A stretch of DNA of 64,000 bases. Source: Cryptomeria japonica. Taxonomy: Eukaryota > Streptophyta > Pinopsida > Cupressales > Cupressaceae. The notes beneath the pieces were generated by a model. The model had not been told where the DNA came from. It saw only the letters and a list, made by a program, of their open reading frames with translations, and did not search any database. The stretch is from assembly GCF_030272615.1 (NCBI RefSeq), contig NC_081405.1:24597272-24661271 (forward strand), read 5' to 3'. Below are positions 1 to 11,660 of the stretch, piece by piece. How positions within the stretch are numbered: the first letter of the stretch is position 1; each line of letters starts with the position of its first letter. The translations under genes were made by a program, and so were the position numbers.

Positions 1-1112
1 CTATTGAAGAAATCCATAACATGGATACATTTACCTTGGGTTAGCTCTATGGATTTCTCTTTTCCTTTGAGATATTGGAGTTTGAGGAGCTGCACAATGT
101 CAATAAAGTAGCTACATTCAAAGCCACAAAGAAAATTGAAGATGTACCTGAAACAAGCAATGATCCAGATGCTATTGAAGAAAAATTTGTGAGGAGACTA
201 GAGAAAGGCTCCATATAATACAAAGGCAAGTTTCCCTTCAAATATTTTAATTGTGGAGGAATTGGTCATTATGTTGTTAGATGTACTTTCAGGGAAGATA
301 ACTATAAGAGATAAAATGATGATAACGCGAGAAAGGATAATTATAGGAGAGATGATAGAAACAAAATAATAGATCATAGAGAGAAGACTAAAAAAAATTT
401 CTCTTCGATGAAGTCCTATTCCACTAAAGAAAAAGATTGTGATGACTCAAATGATGAATCATTATTTTCAGCAATAGAAAAAAAGGAAAACAAAATGTCT
501 GGTACTTCTCATGATGAGAAGAATAGTGAAAGATTAATGACTGTGAATATAGCACTGCATGCAAAAGTGAAACCTAAAGCTTGGATAATTGATTCTAGAT
601 GCTCAAATCATATGATAGTTTACAAAATGAAATTTAAAAATATGACTGTGGATCAATGAAGTTTGTTGGTGAGGAGGTTGCACTTATATATCATAAAGGA
701 GCCATATCCATTGATGGTAAGCATAAGACAAATGAGGTTAAAGGTTTGCGACATGATCTTTTTAGTGTGAGATAGATGTGTAGTAAAGGCAACGAGCTCA
801 TATTGCATGGGTTCAGATGTGAGATCACAAAATGAGGCTTCAAAAGGTTAGTTGTAGAAGGTATAAGAACAAATGGTAATGTCTATTATATATATAAAAA
901 AAAGGAAGTAGTTTTCTGTTGGTACATACCAATGAGTGTTGGTTGTGACACAAAAGAATGAGACACAATAACATTTATAACATGGTGAAGATTAGTTCTA
1001 ATCATGCTATGAGAGATTTGTCAAAGATTATGAAACCTGCCAATACAGTGTGCAAGGATTGCCACATGGGAAAACAAAAAAGAAACAAATTTAAGAACAT
1101 AGAGTACTCTAC
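1..1112 (+). pseudogene. copia-A gag, protease and pre-integrase remnant (Ty1/copia)
   Basis: This is the left part of a decayed Ty1/copia polyprotein whose 5' end lies outside the window. In order I read a gag C-terminus, a zinc knuckle near 235-285 (FNCGGIGHYVVRC, with the first Cys of CX2CX4HX4C changed to Tyr), a protease active-site region near 580-620 (IIDSRCSNHM, where the family has DSG), and a GAG-pre-integrase segment near 935-1105 ending in CKDCHMGKQ. Several in-frame stops and frame changes break it. The integrase begins only at 7976, because element E1 is inserted between. Removing E1 and one target copy brings the two halves back into register. The element is dead, and its 3' LTR starts at 10761. 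Confidence 0.85.
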
Positions 1113-2307
1113 TGTAGTGTCATAAAATTGCGTCTCTTGCAATTTTAACGACATTTTAGGTCCTCACCTTGATGACATCTCCTTCCTAATCGAGACCTAT
1201 TTCTGCATTTTCATCCCTTCACCCTTTCTCCTTCAAGACATGTGGTTGCTCTAGATATTGTCTGGGGCCCAAAATAGGGTAGGACAAGGGCGTGACGCCC
1301 CTGTCCCCTCTAGGACAGGGGCATGATGCCTTTGTCCCCATCCCTTATGGTGGCCCTATGTCAGGTCTGCCCGGTCTCCCATGCATAAATTGTCTTGGGG
1401 TTTGCAATTCCTCTTTGTCAGCCTTCGGTGGTTGAAAATTAATCCTTGAGGAATGTATAAAAAGGAATTCAATTCCCTCATTCAAGGAAAAATGATAGGG
1501 GATAAGAGGCATAAGGAGAAGATACAAGATTTCAAGGTCATCATCAAGCATTCAAGCATTCAAGTCTTCTTCATTCATCCATTGGAGCAACATTACAATA
1601 TTCATTTGCAAGCATGTGTGTGTGTGTGTGTTAGGGTTTTATCATTTTTCATGCCATTTCATACAACATTTGTGGTTACATTCAAGAAGCAAAGCAATCA
1701 TCATCAACAAGTTGCAGATCTACAAGGTATACATTTCCATTGTTTACATTCAAGCATTTACAATTACTTTCTTTCAAGGTTGATTCCTCAACCAGGGTTT
1801 GATTAAGGAAAACCCTTATCCACAACCATTCTTCCTCTCTTTTCTATGTGTAGGTTGCAAGTGCGCAACTGTATTTGCAGGTTTGGGCTTCATTTGTAGA
1901 GATGGAAGAACCCTTTTCATTTGACAGATTCTGTGGAGGACCATGTAAATTCTTGCTACGGTCTCGATGACTTTTCTCCAAATTTGTAGGGCAGATCCAT
2001 ATCAGTCTAATTAGCTCATATCCGAAGTTACAATGTGATCTCGAACTCGTAGCCCCACATTTTACTCATTTCCTCTCTCTTTTCCACATAGTCAACAAGT
2101 CAACTTTCTCATTTACAAAAGAGGGTAAATCACACTTCAACCCTTGTAATCCACTTTGAATTCACATCCTTGTTTCCCTCGGATTTGGATCTAGTGGATT
2201 CAAGCCCCTCTTTTGAATGTAAAGTTCCTCCAAGTAAAAATCATCCTAGTGGCTTCCTTTCTCTCTCCTAGGTGGATAGTCACTAAGATCCAATTTTCCA
2301 CTTTACA
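1113..2307 (+). repeat. E1 5' LTR
   Basis: A 1195-bp direct repeat of 6775-7970. It starts TGTAGTGTCATAAAATTGCG and ends CCACTTTACA, immediately before the primer binding site. Inside are two GC-rich hairpin units (1281-1339) and a short GT run near 1615-1630. Confidence 0.92.
1281..1339. repeat. Two GC-rich imperfect palindrome units in the E1 5' LTR
   Basis: Two tandem units (1281-1307 and 1312-1339) read GGACAAGGGC..GCCCCTGTCC and GGACAGGGGC..GCCTTTGTCC, each able to form a stem-loop. They lie 168 bp from the LTR start. The 3' LTR carries the counterparts at 6945-6971 and 6978-7003. E2 has palindromes of different sequence at almost the same offset. Confidence 0.75.
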
Positions 2308-2310
2308 TTT

Positions 2311-2323
2311 TGGTGAACCCGAC
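2311..2323 (+). other. E1 primer binding site
   Basis: TGGTGAACCCGAC begins three bases after the 5' LTR end. TGG at this position matches the CCA 3' end of a tRNA. E2 has the same 13 bases at its corresponding position. I do not assign the tRNA species. Confidence 0.75.
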
Positions 2324-3117
2324 ATTTTACACATTAATTCTGATTTCTCATTCTTAGATCTAATTAATTGCTATTTGAATTTCAAATTTTCATTTTCAAG
2401 TTTGATCTATTTGCAAATTTTAGAGGTTAATTGCTCAAGAACCCTAATTATTCATTTTGAGAAAATTAGGCTTGTGAGGTGTTAAATTTTAATTGCTTGT
2501 TACAGATCTGATTTCTATTTCAAAATTGCAATTCAAATTTGTCTCTTTATTCTGAAAATTCAGTGGTTAAATCATAAAACCCTAATTTTAACGATTCTTC
2601 TATTTTCGACCGATCTAGATATCTCCAAATCAACTGTTTTTTTGGATTTTGCATTAAAATCATAATTTCTATCATCCCTGAAAATTTCAAAAAAAGTTGT
2701 TCAAACCGTGTGTGTTCCCACCACGGTCCTCGATTTTTTTCCCGAAATTTTGGGAGACGAAATTGACTGTATTTTTGTGCTCAGATCCAGAAAATCATCG
2801 TACTTTATAAATTTTAACACTCTCTAAGGTCAAACACAAATTCAAACCTTAAAATTAATTTTCATAAAAAGGTCCTAATTTTAGATCTTCTTTTCCAACA
2901 AATTTAGATTTCACTTAAGAGACTTTTAATGGCAATTAATAAATTGGATTTACTTGCTCTTTGGCATATGATTGCATTAATTTTTGCATATATTAATCAC
3001 GTGTCAGATACGAGTTTCTTTCATTTCTTGTTGCTTCTCTTTATTCATAGCACTTGGTCATATTGTGTTGTTACGATTCCCAATTTATTTTCTTTTTAAT
3101 TAGATCTCAAAGATTTC
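2324..3117 (+). other. E1 untranslated leader
   Basis: AT-rich leader between the primer site and the first ORF. It is similar in style and in short segments (for example the TTTTAGAGGTT and ACCGTGTG stretches) to the E2 leader at 35371-36535. No coding region is supported here. Confidence 0.6.
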
Positions 3118-4338
3118 ATGTATCATTTATGTTGCATTATGGTGATGTTGTTAACAAAATGCATTTCCTATGTTAATCACCTTAAAGCTTTTGTAGATCC
3201 TAAACCTAAAGATCCTAATCTTTGTACCTCTCCTAGGGTATCTTGTGTAAATGAGATGATACCTAATTCTTTAACCAATGATCTCTCTAACAAAGAGAAA
3301 GCATTGGAACATAACATAGATCCATCTTCTTCTCATACACATACACTTGAGCAAGGGGGGCAATATGATAGCATAAACATTCTTACATATTTAGATCCTC
3401 CTTATTCTCCTAAGACCTATCTTCAAACTAAAAGTCTATATAGGGAGGATGATGTCATGTATTTTATTTATGACCTTTCCCCTCACATAGAAATCACTAG
3501 AAATGAGCTTTTAGATGATGAAGATGTTCTTCCACAATCTTCCAAAAAGGATAAGCTTGATAAAGGAAAAGAGATTGTCATTTCACCTGATACTCCTCCA
3601 TCTACAAATCCTTTTCTACCTCCTCACAAACTAGATTTAAAAGAAATTCATGATCTTGTTCCTACATCTAGTGAATTGCAACATTCTTATAGTCGTGGCT
3701 TTCATATAATTACAAAACAAGGTTTTAAAGGACAAGGAATTGGGAAATTTGAGCATGGAATTCATGTACCTATAAATCATCCTACACAAACTACTACAAG
3801 AGGCCTAGGAAGTGGTACCCCTCTTTCTATGGACGAATTCCTTAGGCTTCAAAACTTTCAAGATTACCTTCAAAAACAACAAATCAAGAGAGCCCGCAAG
3901 AATGCTTCTTCTTCAAAGCTTCCTTTTTGTTCATTTCATCAAACCCATGACCATAATGCTGATGATTGCCCTGATTTTCAAAAATCTATTCAAGATGGCA
4001 TAGATAGTGGCAAAATTAGAATTGTGGGTAATGAAACTTCTTCTCCTAACAAACCCTCTCTTTCATGGCAAGATGATATTTATCATCCTGACAGATTATC
4101 CCCAAGAATCTATTGGAGGTTGAAATATGACAAGAACATTTCCTTTCCTCCTCACAATAAACACACAAATCTTAAGCAAGTGAAAGGTATTGAATATTGC
4201 ATTTTTCATGATTCATATTCACATTCTCTTGGAAAATGTTATGCATTTAAGAAATGCGTTCAACTGCAATATGATATTGCACACATTTGTCTCACAATAG
4301 ATCTAGCTGTATTTCTTGGTAAAAACATAGTGCCTTAG
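3118..4338 (+). CDS. E1 gag-related ORF with G-patch-like motif and two CX2HX4HX4C knuckles
   Basis: An open frame of 406 codons. The N-terminal half is hydrophilic, rich in Ser, Pro and Asp, with no recognisable domain. Around residues 193-235 there is a G-patch-like stretch: GFKGQGIGKFEHGI followed about 15 residues later by RGLGSG. Two zinc-knuckle variants follow, CSFHQTHDHNADDC near residue 275 and CIFHDSYSHSLGKC near residue 361, both CX2HX4HX4C. This is a form seen in plant Ty3 Gag proteins, where it binds nucleic acid. The capsid-type Gag domain present in E2 is not seen here, nor is a protease active site. The start at 3118 is the first ATG of the frame; translation might begin further in. 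The role in packaging is inferred. Confidence 0.65.
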   Translation: MYHLCCIMVMLLTKCISYVNHLKAFVDPKPKDPNLCTSPRVSCVNEMIPNSLTNDLSNKEKALEHNIDPSSSHTHTLEQGGQYDSINILTYLDPPYSPKTYLQTKSLYREDDVMYFIYDLSPHIEITRNELLDDEDVLPQSSKKDKLDKGKEIVISPDTPPSTNPFLPPHKLDLKEIHDLVPTSSELQHSYSRGFHIITKQGFKGQGIGKFEHGIHVPINHPTQTTTRGLGSGTPLSMDEFLRLQNFQDYLQKQQIKRARKNASSSKLPFCSFHQTHDHNADDCPDFQKSIQDGIDSGKIRIVGNETSSPNKPSLSWQDDIYHPDRLSPRIYWRLKYDKNISFPPHNKHTNLKQVKGIEYCIFHDSYSHSLGKCYAFKKCVQLQYDIAHICLTIDLAVFLGKNIVP

Positions 4339-6759
4339 CACTTCTTTTCCCTTCATGTTGCTCTTCACCCCATGGCATAGGTAGCCCATTTAGCAGGAGC
4401 TCTTTATCATTAGTGGTGGTATTTTTTCACTTTAACATACTTTGGGGCAGCAACATGAACTCCATTTTTCTTCTTCTTTCTATAGATTTATCTCTATCTT
4501 TGTGCATTATTCATTATTATATCTCTTTTCTTGCTAGGGTTATTATTATGTGAGCATATAATTGTTATTTGGTTTTCCTCTTTGCTTGGAAAGGGCCATC
4601 TTTAATGAGTACTGCACTTCTTCTCTTTCCTTCATTCTCTTGGAAATCTTACCTCTTCTATGGTTTCAATTATTTGCAAGTATGATATGTCCCTTAGCAG
4701 GGAATGATCTCTTGAGAAGTATGTATCGCTTCCTTGAAAGGATTTGTTCCACTAGGATGACATATCACTTGAAAATAATCACCATCAGAAAATGTGTAAT
4801 GTTTCTCCTTATTCTCCTCACTTGGGGGGAAAGGATTTTCACTCCTTTCCCTTTTCTTTCTTATCATTATTTCTTCTAAGGGCTGCATTTTGCATATGTG
4901 ATTATCATTTCTTACAATTGTATGCTTTTATGATTAATCCCCCTTGGGGAATATATGATGCTTTTTCTCTCTTCCTTTCGAAGATTACCACTACTTGAGA
5001 CATGCATTTTACATTTACTAATGTCTTTTCTTTCATATGTTCATGTAAGTTCATTGTACATTTGCTTATGTTTAATCTCTCTCTAGAAGATTGTGTAAGC
5101 TCTTCTCATTGTCCCTTAGCTTGGGGGGCAATGATCCTTCTCTCTCTCTTTCTCTAGGGATCCACTTTGCCCTATTAAGTGGATGGTGTGAGTTCTATTA
5201 CTTGATGCCATTTCTTGTGTGGAATTGTTGTTGTTCACTCAAGGATTCTCTCTTATACAAGAGGTGTTATTCCTTGACTACGACCTCTTTTACACTTGGT
5301 AATGTACATCTATGATAAATTCACCCATCCCTCTGGGGGCCAAAAGTGAGTCATCCCTCATCAAGAATCCCTTGCACCTAGAAATAGGAGGAAGGATTGC
5401 ATTCTTGTTCTTTCCTCTTCTTGTTCTAGAAGATGTTATATTTGTCTAAGATAACTCCTCTTGGGGGTAGATGTCTTTTGAACAAAGATCTCTTCTTCTC
5501 CAAGAATCACTTTTACACTTACATCAAGATATCTCTTTTCAACTATCTTATCCTTGCTTGAAGAGTATTCCCTCTCTTGCCTAGATTTATGGCATTGTTG
5601 CATAGCGGATATCTTCTTTGTGATGAAGGTAGATATCCTTGTTCTAGTTTCCTTAAGATATCAACATCAACATATGTTGACATCTTAAGGGTGGGGGGAC
5701 ACCCACACTGCTCCTTTGTACTATATTTCTCTCATGCATTGTACAGTGAGACATTCTTGGAGCCAGAGGGAAGCCTCTTAGAGAAAGATGTCGTCACTTT
5801 TCTTGTACAGTGAGACATTCTTGGAACTAGAGGGAAGCCTCTTAGAGAAAGATGTCATCACTTTTTGTACAGTGGGTCATTCACAAAACCAAAGCACAGT
5901 CTCTTAGAGAGAGATATCTTCACTTCTTTTCTTGTATAGTGGGTCATTCTCAGAACCAAAGCACGGTCTCTTAGAGTGAGATGCCACCACTTTTATCTTA
6001 TGCAGGGTGATCATTCTCAGAATCAGAGCACAACCTCTTAGAGAGGGATGTCACACCTTTCTTGGCACTTGTACTATACATTCTATACAGGTTGTAGCGT
6101 ACTCAAGCATAAACTCCTATGAGGCGCTTCAAACCTCACTTGCACACACGCGCATGAGGTTGACTGGAACTAAAGGTGTTCTCACTCTCTCTCTTTACAT
6201 GGATCACCTAGATAGGCTATAGGGGCAAGATTTTCCATGTCCTTCTCTCCATGGATCACCTAGTTTTAGGGATGAGACGTCCATTGTTTCTTTCTTCTTC
6301 GCCTTTCTTCTCATGGATCGCCAAAGTGTGTATTCATGTTCTCTCTCTTCTTCCTCTCATGAACTCATAGTTTTACTATTGATAGTTCATGGATGATGTC
6401 ATCTTTTCTCTTTTATGTGATCGCTCATATTTATGTGATGACATTGGTCTTTGTGTCATGATTAGTTGTTGAGACATTTGAGTATCGAGGTCTCTTCGGC
6501 TAGTTAGTTTGTCGTCTTGTGTCTTGTTCTTGTTGTGTGTCTCTTTGCAGTTTGTCTTTGTTTTTGTGTGTCTTGTGCCTTTCTATTTTGTGTTATCTTG
6601 CATATGTTGGCATGAGTTGGGACCCTAAGATTGGGGGATTTTTGCTCCTCAATATTGGTGGTGTCTTATACTCCTTGTGGTATTGCTCCACATCCCTCAT
6701 CTTCATTTCTCTCTTTCTTCTACTTTACTGGTAGTAGTGGCATAAGACATACTTCCACT
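4339..6759 (+). other. E1 long 3' internal non-coding stretch
   Basis: About 2.4 kb in the place where pol would be expected. It is T- and C-rich with scattered G-runs such as TTGGGGGGCAA and no frame resembling pol. It contains the tandem repeat at 5741-6064. The short ORFs here show no conserved motif and are taken as chance. Confidence 0.7.
5741..6064 (+). repeat. Tandem repeat, five units of 63-67 bp
   Basis: Units begin near 5741, 5804, 5867, 5933 and 6000. Each opens with a GTACAGTGAGACATTC-like phrase and later contains CCTCTTAGAGAAAGATGTC or a close variant. The first two are the most alike; the last is the most diverged. Confidence 0.85.
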
Positions 6760-6774
6760 AAAGTGGGGGATAAA
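6760..6774 (+). other. E1 polypurine tract
   Basis: AAAGTGGGGGATAAA lies directly before the 3' LTR. E2 has AAAGTGGGGGCTAAA in the same place (40696-40710). This is where plus-strand DNA synthesis would be primed. Confidence 0.8.
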
Positions 6775-7970
6775 TGTAGTGCCATAAAATTGCACCTCCT
6801 GCAATTTTAACCACATTTTAGGTCTTCACCTCAGCGACAACATCTCCTTCCTAACCGAGACCTATTTCTGCATTTTCATCCCTGCACCCTTTCTCCTTAA
6901 AGACTTATGGTTTCTCTAGATCCTATCTAGGGCCCAAAATAGGGCAAGACAGGGGCATGGCACCCTTGTCCCCTCTAGGACAGGGTCATGGCACCCTTGT
7001 CCCCACCCCTTAGGGTTTCCCTATGCCAGGTCTACCCGATCTCCCATGCATAAATTGTCTTCAGGGTTTGCAAATCCTCTTTGTCGACCTTCAGTGGTTG
7101 AAAATTAATCCTTGAGGCATGTATAAAAAGGAATTCAATTCCCCCCTTCAAGGATGGATGATAGGGGATAAGAGGCATAGGGAGAAGATACAAGATTTCA
7201 AGGTCATCATCAAGCATTCAAGCCTTCAAGTTTTCTTCATTCATCCATTGGAGCAACATTACAACATTCAATATTTGCAAGCATGTGTGTGTGTTAGGGT
7301 TTTGTCATGTTACATTGCATTTCATACAACATTTGTGGTTACATTCAAGAAGCAAAGCAATCATCATCAATAAGTTGCATATCTACAAGGTATACATTTC
7401 CATTGTTTACATTCAAGCATTTGCAATTACTTTCTTTTAAGGTTGATTCCTCAACCGGGGTTTGACTAAGGTAAACCCCTATCCACAACCATTCTCCCTC
7501 TCTTTTATGTGCGTAGGTTGCAGGTGCGCAACTGTAATTGCAGGTTTGGGCTTCATTTGCAGAGACGGAAGATCCCTTTTCATTTGGCGGATTTTGTGGA
7601 GGACCATATACATTCTTGCCACGGTCCTGACGAATTTTCTCCAAATTTGCAGGGCAGTTCCATATCAGTCTAATTAGCTCAAATCAGAAGTTACAACACG
7701 ATCCCAAATTGGTAGCCCCACATTTTACTCATTTCTTCTCTCTTTTCCACATAGTCAACAGGTCAACTTTCTCATTTACAAAAGAGGGAAAATAACACTT
7801 CAACCCTTGCAATCCACTTGGAATTCACATCCTTTTTTCCCTCGGATTTGGATCTAGTGGATTCAAGCCCCTCTTTTGAATGTAAATTTCTTCCGAGTGA
7901 AAATTATCCTAGTGGCTTCCTTTCTCTCTCCTAGGTGGGGAGTCACTAGGATCCAATTTTCCACTTTACA
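6775..7970 (+). repeat. E1 3' LTR
   Basis: A 1196-bp copy of the 5' LTR, starting TGTAGTGCCATAAAATTGC and ending CCACTTTACA. Substitutions are scattered along the pair, so the insertion is not recent. Copia-A integrase resumes just downstream. Confidence 0.92.
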
Positions 7971-7975
7971 TCAAC

Positions 7976-10450
7976 CATAAGACCTTTGGAGTTGATTCAT
8001 ACCGACCTATGCGGACCTAAAAGGATAAGAGGAATAAAAGGTGAAAGGTATTTTATGTTGCTCATTTATGATCATTCTAGAATTACATGGGTCACTTTCT
8101 TAAAAGAAATATTAGAATCACTAGATATATTTAAAGTGTTCAAATCTATGATTGAGAATCAAATAGAAGTTAAGATAAAATGTTTGAGTTCCAATAGAGG
8201 AGGAGGATTTACATCAAATGAATTCTTTTGTGAAGATCATGGTTTTAGGAGGCAATTGTTTGCACCTAGGACTACACAACATAATAGGGTTGATGAAAGA
8301 AAGAATAGGATTGTTATTGAAGTATCTAGAACTGTGCTGAAATATTCTAACCTACCTAATGTGTTTTGGAAACGAGCTATGCATACTACTTTATATATTC
8401 TTAATAGGGTACAAGTAAGAGTGATTCACACAATGAAACCTTATGAACTATGAGATGAAAGATCACCTACAGTCAAATATTTTAGAATCTTTGGAAGCAA
8501 GTGCTACATCAAAAGATATGAAGAGGATTTAGGAAAGTTTGATGTAAGATTAGATGAAGGAATATTTTTGGGATGCTCTATAAAGAGCAAGACATATCAA
8601 TGTTACAACAAAAGTTTGAAAAAGATTGTGGAGAGTACAAATGTCAGAGTAAGTGAAGAATGAAATCCAATTGCATGTGAACCTGATATTGAGATAGAAG
8701 ATACCCTCATTAGTGTAGAAGAGAAGGTTGTTTTGGAAGATAAAGAAGAGTAAAATGCAGAAGAAGAGGAACCTAAACATGCACCTAAGACACATGCAAA
8801 GTATGTACAAAAGAATCATTCAGAAGATCGGATCATTGGAGACAAAAATAAAAGAGTTCAGACTAGAAGAAAACTTGCTAAGGTCAGTGAACAAGAAAAT
8901 TTATATTTCTTATCTAAGGTAGATCCAAAGACTTTTCCAGAGGTTAGCAAAGATGATGGATGGATGAAGGTAGTGAAAGAAGAGTTGAATAAGATAACAA
9001 ATAATCAAAACATGGGAACTAGTACCGAGAGTGGTGGACAAGAATATGATAGGAACAAAGTGGGTGTTCCATAACAAGTTGAATGAAGATGGAAAAGTCA
9101 CAAGAAACAAGGCATGACTAGTTTTTAAAGGCTATTCACAAGTTGAATATATAGATTTTGAGGAGACTTTTTCTCCAGTGGCTAGGATGAAAGCTATAAG
9201 GATGCTTCTTGCATTCACTACATATAAGAACTTTAAGGTATATCAGATAAATGTTAAGTCAATATTCTTGAATGAAGATCTTGAAGAAGAAGTTTATGTT
9301 GAACAACTAGATGTGTTTAAGCTGTCAGAAGATCTAGATATGGTCTACAGACTCAAGAAGACACTTCAAAAACTCAAGCAAGCTCCTAGAGCTTGGTATG
9401 CAAGCTTGGAAAAATAATTTTTACAACAAATGTTTTGGAAAGGTACAAGAGTTAGTAATATTTATTTAAAGGTTAAAGGTGATAAATTGTTAATAGTGTT
9501 GTATATGTTGATGATATCATTTTTGGAGGAGATGATGATGTTTGTAAAAGATTTGTAGAAGAGATGTAAAATGAATTTGAGATATCAATGGTTGGTGAGT
9601 TGTCATTTTTACTTGGTGTTCGAGTAACATAATTAGAAGATGGTATTTATATTTATCAGGACAAGTATATCAAGGAAATATTGAAGAAATTTGTTATGGA
9701 AAATTGTAAGCTAGTTGGAACTCCCATGACTACTGGTTGTCATTTGAGAAAGGATGACGGATCTACAAAAGTTGTTTAGAAATATTATAGATCCATGATT
9801 GGTGGATTATTGTAATTGACTGTCTCAAGACTAGATATTATAGCTAATCCAAAGCAACCTCATGATCAAGAAGTGAAAAGGATACTTAGATACCTGAAAG
9901 GGACTGTAGATTTTGGTTTGTGATATAAGAAGGATGATGATTTCTCTGTGAATGCTTACACTAATGTTGATTGAGCTGATCTGTTGATGAAAAAATAAGT
10001 ACAAGTGTGGTGCATTTTTATTGGGAGATAGATTGGTCTCTTGGTTAAGAAAGAAGCAAGATTCCATGTCATTATCTATATAAAAATTAGAATATATTAT
10101 AGCAACATCTTGTTGCACTCAAGTAATGTGGATGAAGCAAATACTTAAAGATATCAAGGTGATGCATGATGAGGTAGTTCTTATTATGTGTGACCATACA
10201 AGTGTAATTAACATTTCAAAGAATCCAATGATGCATTCAAGGACTTAACACATTTCTATCCAATATCATTTCTTAAGAGAGAAGATTGCGGAGAAGGAAA
10301 TAAGATTGGAATATCATGTCCCTACAAAGGGTCAAATTGCAGATATTTTGACTAAGGAATGGTCAAAAAGATACATTTGAGTATCTTCGATAGAAGTTAG
10401 GGGTTATTGCCCTTCCTTCAAACTAGATGCACAGAAGTAGTGCATTATTC
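7976..10450 (+). pseudogene. copia-A integrase, reverse transcriptase and RNase H remnant
   Basis: This continues the polyprotein cut at 1112. The integrase core starts with ELIHTDLCGP (first catalytic Asp present). The second catalytic site reads SSNRGGGF where SDRGGEF is expected, so that Asp is lost. VDERKNR keeps the Glu. The reverse transcriptase runs from about 9060, with KLKQAPRAWY near 9370 and YVDDIIFGGDD near 9503 in another frame. The RNase H part includes GDRLVSWLRKKQ near 10025 and ends near 10375 with GQIADILTKE. Many stops and at least two frameshifts make it non-functional. Similarity to the better-preserved copia-B (24251-28433) is clear across the whole stretch. Confidence 0.88.
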
Positions 10451-10748
10451 AAGGGGGAGAGTCAAATTTTATCATTTGTCTCTTGGATTGATGTGGTGGA
10501 GGCTCTTAGGGGAGAAGTAAAGGTTGTGGTTTCATGGTTGTAGGAAAATATGGTGTAGAAGAGATATATGCTTGATAGAGGGAGTGTTGTAGTTATCAGA
10601 GTTAATATCCAAAAAGGAGAGAGAGTTACTGAAGAAGAGAAAGTAATGGTTTGTGTGTTATGCCCTTTGTCCTTGATGTCAAAGGGGGAGAGAATTCATT
10701 GGAGAGAATTGATTGCGGATTGGTGGTATACGTGTTGCCATCAATGAC

Positions 10749-10760
10749 AAAGGGGGAGAT
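10749..10760 (+). other. copia-A polypurine tract
   Basis: AAAGGGGGAGAT sits directly before the TGTTACAAAC that opens the 3' LTR. Copia-B and E3 have the same kind of tract in the same place. Confidence 0.7.
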
Positions 10761-10925
10761 TGTTACAAACTTGATTTGTGTTGTCATTGATGTCAAACTT
10801 GTTTGGTGTTGTCATTGATGTCATAGGTGAAGACACTCTCATGTTGTTTGGATTGGTGATAGAGGTGAAGAGGACATCACAGTTGTTCAATTGTGTCTTT
10901 AGTGTCTAGTTGTAGTCATTGTTGT
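10761..10925 (+). repeat. copia-A 3' LTR, left end
   Basis: Begins TGTTACAAACTTG after the polypurine tract. A phrase GTGTTGTCATTGATGTCA is repeated within the first 70 bases. The right end cannot be placed: the sequence passes into telomere-like repeats, and the matching 5' LTR is outside the window. Confidence 0.55.
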
Positions 10926-11660
10926 CTATTTGTCTATTGCCTAGGGTTTAGGGTTGATGGTTGACACTAAATAGTATAGGGTCAATATTGTTCAGTGTTT
11001 AGGGTTAAGGTTGAGGGTTTATGGCTTAAGGTTGAGTGTACATGGTTTAGGGTTTAAGGGCCTAGGTATCTAAGGTATAGGGTTTAGAGTTTACAACCTA
11101 GGGATGAGGGTAGTAGGTAGAGTTAAACATTTAGGGCATAGGTAATAGATGTTATATAGGGTTTAGGTTTTATGAAATAGGGTTGAAGGTATATAGGTTT
11201 TAGGGTTTAGGACATAGGGTTGAAGGTTTATGATTTATGATGGACATTGAGTGTTTAGTAATTAGGGTTCGCAATTGATGATGAAGGGTTGAGCATTGAG
11301 GGTGTAGGGTTTATGGTTGATTATGGAGGGTCGAGTGTATAGGGATTAGGGATTAACTTTATATAATTAGATTTTATTGTAATATTACTAATGCCAAGTT
11401 TTAGGGTTTATAGTTGAGGGATTAATGTATAAGCTTTAGGGACTAGGGTTTAGGGTATAAGGTTTAGGGTTATGATAAGGTATAGGCTTTAGCTATAGGG
11501 TTGATGGGATAGGATTGATGGTATAGGGGTGATGGTATATGTTTTAGGGTTGATGGTTTAGGGTATAGGGTTGAGAGCATATGGCTTACGGTTGAAGGTA
11601 TAACATTTAAGATTGAGATTACAATGTGTATGGTTTAGAATTGAGGGTATAGGCTATAGT
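10926..11660 (+). repeat. Degenerate interstitial telomere-like repeat
   Basis: About 730 bp rich in variants of the plant telomere heptamer TTTAGGG, such as TAGGGTTTAGGG, GGGTTGATGG and TTTAGGGTATAGGG. Exact heptamers are a minority, and the intervening repeats are mostly GGGTTGA and GGTATAG types. All are in the same orientation. It may be an old interstitial telomeric block or repeat expansion within the copia-A LTR. Confidence 0.7.

Larger units (their letters stand above)
1113..7970 (+). mobile_element. E1: non-autonomous Ty3-like LTR retrotransposon inserted in copia-A integrase
   Basis: This is a complete two-LTR element of 6858 bp. The LTRs are 1113-2307 and 6775-7970, both opening TGTAGTG and closing TTTACA. 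Flanking 5-mers are TCTAC (1108-1112) and TCAAC (7971-7975), a target duplication with one mismatch. A primer binding site follows the 5' LTR and a purine-rich tract precedes the 3' LTR. Its one sizeable ORF (3118-4338) has zinc-knuckle and G-patch-like motifs. I find no reverse transcriptase, RNase H or integrase, so it must have moved with enzymes from another element. Its LTR ends, primer site and hairpin repeats resemble E2 at 34118-41972, so the two belong to related families. Confidence 0.9.

Noticed and set aside
4562-5813. Short ORFs in the E1 3' internal region
   Set aside because: No homology to Gag or Pol motifs and not conserved with E2; they follow T/C-rich composition.
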